Origin: Panorpa germanica
Taxonomy: Eukaryota; Arthropoda; Insecta; Mecoptera; Panorpidae
Length of the DNA stretch: 64,000 nt
Assembly (NCBI GenBank): GCA_963678705.1
Contig: OY783213.1
Location: 868,001 to 932,000, forward strand
Direction: 5' to 3'
Part shown: in pieces, positions 56,426 to 64,000 of the stretch
Position numbering within the stretch: the stretch's first letter is position 1
How the letters are laid out: each line of letters opens with the position of its first letter
Notes under the pieces: generated by a model
What the model saw: the letters and a program-made list of their open reading frames with translations, nothing else
Database searches by the model: none
What the model was told of the DNA's origin: nothing
Made by a program: the position numbers and the translations under genes

Positions 56426-58123
56426 GATCATCACCGCAACTAACACCAGCGATATTAATGAATGCCGAATTATTAAAATCACTGATAACCCAGGATTATA
56501 TCCTGTGCAACTAGGAACAGCCCAAAACATCAAGGAATATTGGACTTTAATCAAGAAAATAGATTTGGACCCCTTAATAAAATATTATAACCACGTACAC
56601 CTGACTAGAGAAGATATTAAAACGAAATTAGAAAAAAAGAAATTTACAACCTATGTGCACAGCACTGCTGTAATGGACATCCTGGATTTAAAAATAAGTA
56701 GAAAATTTAAACAAATTCTCCCAACTCGAAGAGAAAAAAGAGGCCTCATAGATGGCTTAGGTACTGTTTGGAAAGCAATCGGTGGTAACCTAGACGCTAA
56801 CGACGGCGAGCGTATAAATTTAGCCCTGGAGACACTTGATAATAAACATGAAACTCTAAATAAAGCTATATCTAAACAAATAAAATTAACAAACGATATA
56901 CTCGATCAATTTAAATCGGCCCTACACACCATCGATTATAATCAAGAAGAACTAGATAAACGTACCAAATTCCTAATGAACGATATCGATAAACTCCAAC
57001 ACCAAGTATTTAACATCTTTATAACAGAATCGATCGGACTTGTCAGTCAATCAATGCAATTACTTTTGCACCTACTAAGAACCATTGAAACTGACATAAC
57101 ATTCGCTAAACTGAACACGCTTAGTGGTTCAATCCTGGAACCTAATCACCTATTAGCAGAATTACAAGCAATAAAAGAATATGTTGACACAACCAAACAT
57201 ATCAAACTGCCTTACGATATAACATCAGAGAACATTCAACAATATGAAACTATTAGCAAAGTCAAAGAATACACCAATAAAAACTTAATCGTTTTTGTAA
57301 TAAATATACCACTAGTAAACCCTAATATATTTACGTATTATAAACTATATCCAATCCCCATACCTTATAACAATAAATTCCAAATGATTATTCCCAGAAC
57401 CCAATACACCATTGTGAATGAGTATAAACATGTAGATTTTAATGCACCCTGCAAAGAAATATTTAACAATCAATTCCTATGCAAGCTTAGCGAACCACTC
57501 AACATCGAGGAAACCACCTGCGAGATAGAACTAATTCAAAACCAGCCAACCAGCAAATGTCAACCCTTAGTGATTTCTCTAACCGGCATCAAGATCCAGA
57601 ACATCGAATTCAACACCTGGATGTTAATCACAAATGACGAAACCAGTGGCACCTTAACATGCAAAAGCCAGCGTGACATACGTCTACAAGGAACATATAT
57701 AATACACCTTGCACGAGATTGTCAATTTTCTGTTTCAGATAATACTCTTTATTACATAGATATAGAAGAGAAAGTCGAAGCTTGGAACACCATTTGCCTG
57801 CCAAAAATACCAGAGATCCAAAACAAACACCTAAACATCTCTACCGTGACCAACCTAAACCACCTGGACCTGGGCAACATAGACAAGCACAGACCACCCT
57901 AGCCCGACTACCTGAAGACTTCGATGACAGAAAAATCTCAGACTATGTTCATATAATTAATTATACATTATTACCTATATTATTCATAATAATTACTATT
58001 ATAGTATATAAGTTAATCAATTATTTCAGAAAAATAAAAATAATAAAAAATGAAAATGCACAAGAAATAAATAGCAAAAATATTGAAGAGTTGCAAAAAC
58101 ATTTTGCTACATTTGAAGCATAA
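56426..58123 (+). pseudogene. env: Errantivirus envelope glycoprotein gene (broken)
   Basis: The open frame enters at 56426, directly after an acceptor-like TTGTTGCAG, and has no good ATG nearby, fitting a spliced env message whose start lies in the 5' leader. A dibasic furin-type site (RREKR) near 56727-56741 is followed by a Gly-rich hydrophobic segment, the arrangement of errantivirus/baculovirus-F fusion proteins. Paired Cys residues lie in the C-terminal half. The frame ends at TAG 57900-57902. The membrane anchor (LLPILFIIITIIVYKLI) lies in another frame ending 58123, so a frameshift separates ectodomain and anchor. The normal role of such proteins is membrane fusion; this copy is not expected to make a complete one. 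Confidence 0.85.
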
Positions 58124-58131
58124 GATTTTAT

Positions 58132-58435
58132 CTCAGAGGGCAGGTCTTATAACACACATTCCATACGACACAAACTAACAATGTCTCTTCAGTATCTTTG
58201 CTGACCATGCACTCTAGAGATAAAAAAATAGTATATAAGTAATATGTTAATCTTAATCTAACTAGTTCAAGTTCATGTATAATCTGCATCGCGCAGATAG
58301 TAATTAGCTGGCTCACCATTTGAGACTAGGCATAAGCTGTATCGCACACAGAATATTAGTTCAAATAAATATTATTTAAGTAAAATTAAAATAAACTGTT
58401 TTTTTATTAAAGTCTAAATTACTCAAACTTTAATT
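58132..58435 (+). repeat. Errantivirus polypurine tract and 3' LTR
   Basis: TCTCAGAGGGCAGGTC precedes the LTR start at 58147 (TTATAACACAC). The 289-bp LTR ends CTTTAATT at 58435, and satellite follows (ATAAGTACTCTC). Confidence 0.9.
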
Positions 58436-60121
58436 ATAAGTACTCTCTTTAAAATCTAATGTTTTATTTTTGTTACAGTCTCATTTTGCCTAGTCAATGG
58501 TTATGAAGACAGTCAATCCAATGAATTTACAACCGCCGCATGTACATGTTTATATACTATCTTGTAAATATATGTTTTTCTATGTATAAGCTTGCATTTT
58601 TTATAAAATTTTATAGTGTACCTCTAACTATAAAGAAGTTTTTAAAAATCTTTTCTTCAGGTTTTTATTAATTTTAGTGTTCTGCAAATTTGGCCTCTAT
58701 ATATACTCGTATATTTAACGTACAATTTCGCGTTATAGATGACAGGACCACCTCGTGTATAATATAGGTAAGTTATTAGTTTTTTTCAATTGTACTCTCT
58801 TTGAAATCTAATGTTTTATTTTTGTTACAGTCTCATTTTGCCTAGTCAATAATTATGAAGACTGTCAATCCAATGGATTAACAACCATCGCATGTGCATG
58901 TTTATTTAATAACTTGTAGAAATATTGTTTTTTATGATTTAATTTATTTTTTCATACAATTTCATAGTAAACCAATAAATAGAATTTATTTTATAAAAAA
59001 AATATATATTTTTTTTCAGGTTTTTATTATCATTATTTTATTTAATATTATTAATTGTTCGCCTTTCGGCTTTACAATCTACATTTAAAAAACATTTTAT
59101 AGAACTTTAACTAGTGTTTCAGCACACTTTACCTCTATTTATAATATATTTTACGTTCAATTTTGCATTTGAGATGACAGGACCATCTCTCGTATTATAT
59201 AGGTAAGTTATAATTTTTTTTAATTTTACTCTCTTTTAAATCTAATGCTCTATTATTATTACAGTCACTATTTATGAAGACAGCCAATCCACAATTGCCG
59301 CATGTGCATGTTTATTTACAAACTTGTAGGGATATTGTTTTCTATGAATAAATTTTCTTTTTTTTATACAATATTATAGTAAACCTATAAATATAAGGTA
59401 TTTTATAAAAAAAATATATTTTTTATTCAGGTTTTTATTAATTTTAGTGTTTCAGAAAATTTTACTTCTATATATATTGTAGGTAATATTAAATTTTGCA
59501 TTATAGAAGAAAGCACCATCTCGCGTATATTATTGGTAAGTTATTCATTTTTTAAAATAATGCTCTATGAATTTTAATGTTTTATTTTAAATACAGTCTT
59601 ATTGTGACTTGTCAAAAGGTATGATGACAAGCAATCCAATAAATCCACAACCCTTGCATGTGCATGATTATTTACTAACTTGTAAGGATATATGTTTCTA
59701 TGTATAAGCTTGATTTTTTTATAAAATTTTATAGTGTACCCCTAACTATAAAGATTTTATTACTAAGAGTTTTTTTTTCCAGGTTTTTAATAATTTTAGT
59801 GTTTCAGCAAAATTTACCTCTATATATAATATATTTAACGTTTAATTTTACATTATAGATGACAGCACCACCTTGCGTATAATATAGGTAAGTTTTTTTT
59901 TTTTTTTTATTTCTACTCTCTATCAAATCTAATGTTTTATTAATATTACAGTCTCAATGTGCCTAGTCAATGGTTATGAAGACAGTCAATCCACAACCGC
60001 CGCATGTGCATACTTGTTTACTAAGTTGTAGGGATATTGTTTTATATAAATAAATTTTCTTTTTTCAAACAATTTTATAGTAAACCTATAAATATAAGGT
60101 ATTTTTTTTTTTTTTAGGTTT
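58436..60121 (+). repeat. Satellite block 5
   Basis: About two and a half A/B pairs. Markers lie at 58530 (ACAACCGCCGCATGTACATG), 58880 (ACAACCATCGCATGTGCATG), 59290 and 59995. A/B alternation is less strict than in blocks 1-3, and monomers are more diverged. It is interrupted by a tiny LINE 3' tail near 59033-59082 and ends inside an A monomer where the second Jockey LINE begins. Confidence 0.88.
59033..59082 (-). mobile_element. Extremely 5'-truncated LINE 3' end (about 50 bp)
   Basis: Minus-strand reading gives GTAGATTGTAAAGCCGAAAGG and an A/T-rich AATAATATTAAATAAAATAA tail, the terminal 50 bp of the LINE family of copies 1-3. It sits in a satellite A monomer between the T-run and the TAGTGTTTCAGC block. 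Consistent with a near-abortive target-primed insertion. Confidence 0.8.
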
Positions 60122-60503
60122 TCAACCTAGAGTGCAGACGTTCTTTCTTTTTCGTTTTTTAAATATTCTATAAGTTATTTAATAAAATTGTTTATAACTA
60201 CTATCGTTCGTTATTATATTAACAAAAGAAGTGTTTGAAACGAATTGAACGAGTATCCGTTGAACATTTTCAAATTATCGTAGATAATCTAAATCTGTAT
60301 TTAAAGTGGAAAATAAACCCTTTATTATATAGTGTATAACCTATATGGTATAACATGTGGATTTCTTTTTAAACGAAATACTTAGATTAAAATTGAATTT
60401 TTATAAACAATGCAGTGCACATTCATTGTTCTTATAATAATAGTGTATTGTATTGTGAATAAATTTTAATCAAATCTAAATTATTTGTTACCCAATAATT
60501 AAT

Positions 60504-61732
60504 ATGATGGTGATTAGAAGTCCGCCGCAAAATACAACAGCTTACGACACCGATAAAACAAACATATCTGATAAAACGGTGTTTATTTCAGAGATTATAC
60601 CCTAAAATGTACAATCTCCATCTAACCGGTGGACAACCGTCCAACACAAGAAAAGACTAAGAAGTCCAGAAGTGCGTAATGTCAGGAAACAGACAAGTTT
60701 AGCTGACTACTGGCTGAGTAAACTAATAGAAACCAATAACAGTTTTGAATGCCTGACAGAAGAGGAACAATAAAACGTAGAAACCACAAACGCGACAGCT
60801 AATAATGAATTAAGCAACACAACCAATATACCCAAACCTCCACCCGTAACAATATATAAGGTAGGAGTGATTTAACTCATCCATACATTGTTGCACAGTA
60901 AAATACAACATACAGTATACAGTCAAATCCACTAGCTTTGAAACAGTTAAAGTTCAAGTTTTTGAGGCTGAACACTTTAAAACTCTTATAAAGGAGTTGG
61001 ATGAGAAAAACACCCAATACCACACCTTCAGACCAAAAAGTGAGAAAACATTTAGGTTTGTACTAAGAGGCCTACACCACGGAACAAAGGTGGAAGCAAT
61101 AAAATCAGCGCTCTTGGGTCTTGGCCACGAAGCAGTGAACATTCATAACATAAAACTCAGAGTCACCAAATTACCTCTACCTATGTTTTATGTAGACCTA
61201 AAAACTAGTGGTAACAACAAAGAAATATACAACATAGAAAAACTTGACTATAATAATGTTAAATGCGAACCACCACGTACCAAAAGAGTAATTCCACAAT
61301 GTACAAGATGCCAGGCATTTGGGAATACTAAAGCATACTGTCGCAAAGTACACAAATGCGTAAAATGTGCTGAGCAACATGAGACAAAAAATTGCTTCCG
61401 CCAAATAAAAGACAACCAATTAAAATGCGCTAATTGTGGAGGAAAGCATTTTTCAAACTACATAGAATGTGAAGTTCACAAGCAATTGCAAACAGAAATT
61501 ATGGCCTACACTACATGAAAACAAGAACAATCATACTCAAGCTTAACCCACCCTAGAAAGCCAAATAAGAAATGGAGTATTATACGCCCGAGCTCTTAAT
61601 GATCAAACAGTACCAGCAAGCACCCAATCAGTCAGCAATATGGTTAAGCTTGAAAAAATGCTTGCCAGACTCATAAAACAGATAAGGACGATGTTCAACC
61701 TACTTACTGTCGTATATAGTAAATTGGCCTAA
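60504..61732 (+). pseudogene. Jockey ORF1: gag-like protein with zinc knuckles
   Basis: A likely start is the ATG at 60504 (MMVIRSPPQN). The N-terminal part has stops near 60604 and 60771, and a frameshift before 60997. The clean frame 60997-61518 holds an RRM-like core (FRFVLRGLHHGTKVEAIKSA) and three CCHC-type knuckles (CTRCQAFGNTKAYC, CVKCAEQHETKNC, CANCGGKHFSNYIEC). The remaining C-terminus is frameshifted and ends at TAA 61730-61732, overlapping ORF2 as TAATG. Such proteins bind element RNA and target it to the nucleus. Confidence 0.85.
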
Positions 61733-64000
61733 TGACAGTACAACAACAAAACTATAAACAACAAAAGTTTAAATTATGTATTTGGAACGCAAACGGTTTA
61801 CACCAACACTCTCGGAAAAAAAAAACTTTTTTCATTGACCAAGACATAGATATCATGATGGTATCAGAGACCCACTTTACTGAACGGCATTTACATTAGT
61901 ATTCCAAAATATAAAATATACCACACTAGACATCCGGATCGTAAGGCACATGGTGGAACTGCAATAATTATAAAAGATAGTATTGCACATCATGAAAGAG
62001 AGAAGTTTGCAATGGATTATTTACAGGCCACTAGTATTACTATTAAAAATAAAGTTAGCCCAGTAATATTCTCAGAAAATTATTGTCTACCAAAACACAA
62101 CAACAAGAAGGAACACTACGTGACCTTTTCTGAAACACTGTGTAACAAATTTGTGGCAAGGGGTGACTATAACGCCAAGCACCCAACATGGGGCGCGAGA
62201 TTAACTAATAACAAGGGTAAAGAACTAGTAAAAGCAATGAGTGCTAAAAATCTAAAATCAATTTCAACGTACGAACCAACTTACTGGCCTTTTGACCAAA
62301 AAAAAGTTCCGGACGTGATCTATTTTTGTATCACTAAAGGTGTTGACCCGAAATAGTGTAAAGCGGAATCCTGTTTAGATTTGTCTTCAGATTACTCTCC
62401 GGTGATTATTACTGTATACGAGAAAATACGTAGTAGAGAAACTGCGCCATCCTTGCACAATAATCAAACTAACTCGGACCTTTTTAGATCAAAGCTAAAT
62501 GAGTCTATTTCGTAGAGTATACCACTGAAAACTGAACTGGAAATTGAAATAGCAGTAGAACACCTTATTAAAAACATCCAAGAAGCAGCATAATTTGCTA
62601 CTCCCACGCATAAAGCTATCCAAGGAAAGAAGAGTGATGTGCTTCTACTCATTAAGGAGAAAATAATGGAGAAAAGACATTTACGTAAACAATGGCAACT
62701 ATGCAAATAACCTGCTAATAAAAGAAAATTAAGTAGAGCTCTAAAAGACCTAAAGGAATTGATAGTGGAGCATAATAACCAATGTATTCAAGAATATCTT
62801 GAAAATTTACCACCATCGGAATCTACGGAGTACTTGCTATGAAAAGCAACAAGGAAGATAAAAAGACCAGAAATACAAAACCCTCCTATTTAAGATGACA
62901 AAAATAAATGGGCAAGGAATGACAAAGAAAAGGCTGCGATGTTTGCTAATCATCTGCAGGAAGTTTTCAAACCGTATCCTTCAGAAACGGCAGCAGAAGA
63001 AGAAAATGGTATTTTGGATTTTCTGGACAGCCCTATCAAATGGATTTCCTTATAGAAAAATTAAAACTAAGGAAACTTGGGAAACAATAGTAAGAGAAAT
63101 CGATATTAGGAAATCACCGGGTTTTGACCTAATCACAGGAAAGATAGTATTCGAACTATCTAAGAAATGTATAAAACTAATTACTTTCCTTTTTATTGCA
63201 ATTTTTAGAACCAACTACTATCCAAGTAGTTGCAAGGTTGCTCAAATAATTATGATTCTGAAACCTGGGAAAAAACCGAAAGAGGTTAATTTCTATAGGC
63301 CCATAAGCTTACTGCCGATACTATCGAAATTATATGAAAAAATATACTTTAAGAGGTTAAAATGTATCATTAATGAAAAAAGGTAATCCCCGAACATTAA
63401 TTTGGCTTCCGCAATAGGCACGGGACTGTAGAACAAATACGTCGATTGGTTAACACTATTAATTGAGATTTAAATGCCAAAAGATATTGCTTAGCAGCTT
63501 TTCCAGACATAGCTCAAGCCTTCGACAAAGTGTGGCTTTAAGGTCTTCAATATAAACTGAAGAAAATACTTCCGTACCAAGATTATCAACTATTGAGATC
63601 ATATATGACTAATAGGCACTTCATGGTTAAAATAGGTAGCGAATGTACTAAATTAAAACCCATCCAGCCAGGAGTCCCTCAAGGAAGTGTCCTAGGACCT
63701 TCACTATACCTTCTCTACACTTCCGATTTGCCAACTACAACAGAAACTACCGTTGCTACGTTTGCAGCAAATACTGCTATATTAGCATCACACACAGATC
63801 CAGTAGCGGCATCACGGAATCTACAAATTAACCTTGATATGATTCAAGAATGACTTAAGAAATGGCGAATAAAAGCAAACGAAACTAAATCAACGCATGT
63901 AACATTCACCACGCGCAGAGAAACTTGCCCGCCTGTGAAAATAAATAAATGTGTAATTCCACAATCCAATGACGCTTAATCTCTTGGTATACATTTGAAC
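61732..64000 (+). pseudogene. Jockey ORF2: endonuclease and RT (truncated by window end)
   Basis: ATG at 61732-61734. Blocks: IWNANGLHQH near 61780, MVSETHFTE near 61857, RGDYNAKHPTWGAR near 62160, PSYL-like post-endonuclease region, FYRPISLLPILSKLYEK near 63290, FDKVW near 63523, GVPQGSVLGPSLYLLYTSDLP near 63670-63730. The catalytic box reads FAANTAIL near 63760 where FADDTAVL stands in copy 1, so the two Asp are lost. There are also numerous stops (62354, 62515, 62820, 63384, 63852) and frameshifts. It is a dead copy. Confidence 0.88.

Larger units (their letters stand above)
50749..58435 (+). mobile_element. Errantivirus-like Gypsy element with env (about 7.7 kb)
   Basis: Two 289-bp LTRs (50749-51037, 58147-58435) differ at about seven positions. 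The LTR ends TTTAATT and a TGGCGCAGTCG primer site overlaps its last T, complementary to a tRNA-Ser 3' end as in the 17.6/297 group. The order is gag, protease, RT, RNase H, integrase, env, with a -1 frameshift heptamer and env splice signals. It is inserted in a satellite monomer. It is disabled by a SINE in gag, a gag stop, a deletion in RT, and frameshifts in pol and env. Confidence 0.93.
60122..64000 (+). mobile_element. Jockey-clade LINE copy 2, runs off the window
   Basis: It starts in the satellite at about 60122 with a 5' UTR-like stretch (to about 60503), then ORF1 and ORF2 with the 3' end outside the window. It is the same family as 46086-49361 and keeps the 5' region missing there. 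It is more damaged, with many stops. The first 380 bp contain no gene. Confidence 0.88.

Noticed and set aside
63760-63790. Intact RT active site in the second Jockey copy
   Set aside because: The codons read FAANTAIL instead of the FADDTAVL seen in the first copy, so both catalytic Asp residues are gone.

Overview
The window is AT-rich eukaryotic DNA made almost entirely of repeats. I see no convincing single-copy host gene. The mix suggests an insect: an env-bearing errantivirus-type Gypsy element, a D34D mariner, a copia element primed by the initiator tRNA-Met anticodon arm, tRNA-derived SINEs and Jockey-type LINEs. Hymenoptera is possible, but the order is a guess.

The backbone is a satellite with a period of about 350 bp, arranged as alternating A and B monomers (A+B about 700 bp). 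It occupies most of 1941-28420 and returns at 44581-44784, 49446-50748 and 58436-60121. Each monomer, read on the + strand, carries a GTAAGT donor-like site and, about 62-75 nt later, a T-rich ACAG acceptor-like site, often with a CTAAT branch-point-like box. The array therefore looks like a tandemly copied exon-intron unit. Longer blocks are duplicated as well: a dead LINE plus its flanking satellite appears twice about 9.69 kb apart, and a block containing a shared A/A deletion recurs downstream.

Insertions into the satellite, left to right: LINE copy 1 (1-1940, cut by the window edge); a solo LTR (2405-3343); full-length LINE copy 2 (7088-11625); a tRNA-SINE (14440-14700); a very young, nearly intact copia element (17424-22026); a Jockey fragment (28421-28690). 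From 29160 to about 44150 come LINE copy 3 (minus strand), Gypsy element A (minus, 34014-39277), a TA microsatellite, Gypsy element B (minus, 39338 to about 42334, with an internally deleted but open 560-codon pol) and a mariner (43043-44152). At 44785-49425 a Jockey LINE interrupts a Gypsy gag gene on the other strand. At 50749-58435 lies a complete-length errantivirus-like element with LTRs, tRNA-Ser-type primer site, gag (split by a SINE), a -1 frameshift heptamer, damaged pol and an env with a plausible spliced leader. A second Jockey LINE runs from about 60122 off the end of the window.

Almost every element is disabled by stops, frameshifts or deletions. Copia is the least damaged: its LTRs differ at one of 209 positions, one in-frame stop splits the polyprotein, and one residue beside the protease active site is unusual. 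The nesting order is: satellite first, LINEs and Gypsy elements into or beside it, then SINE and Jockey into Gypsy genes, and copia last. The least ordinary features are the intron-like satellite, the reuse of one satellite position by two different LTR elements, the double in-frame deletion of Gypsy B, and the well-preserved expression signals of the errantivirus.
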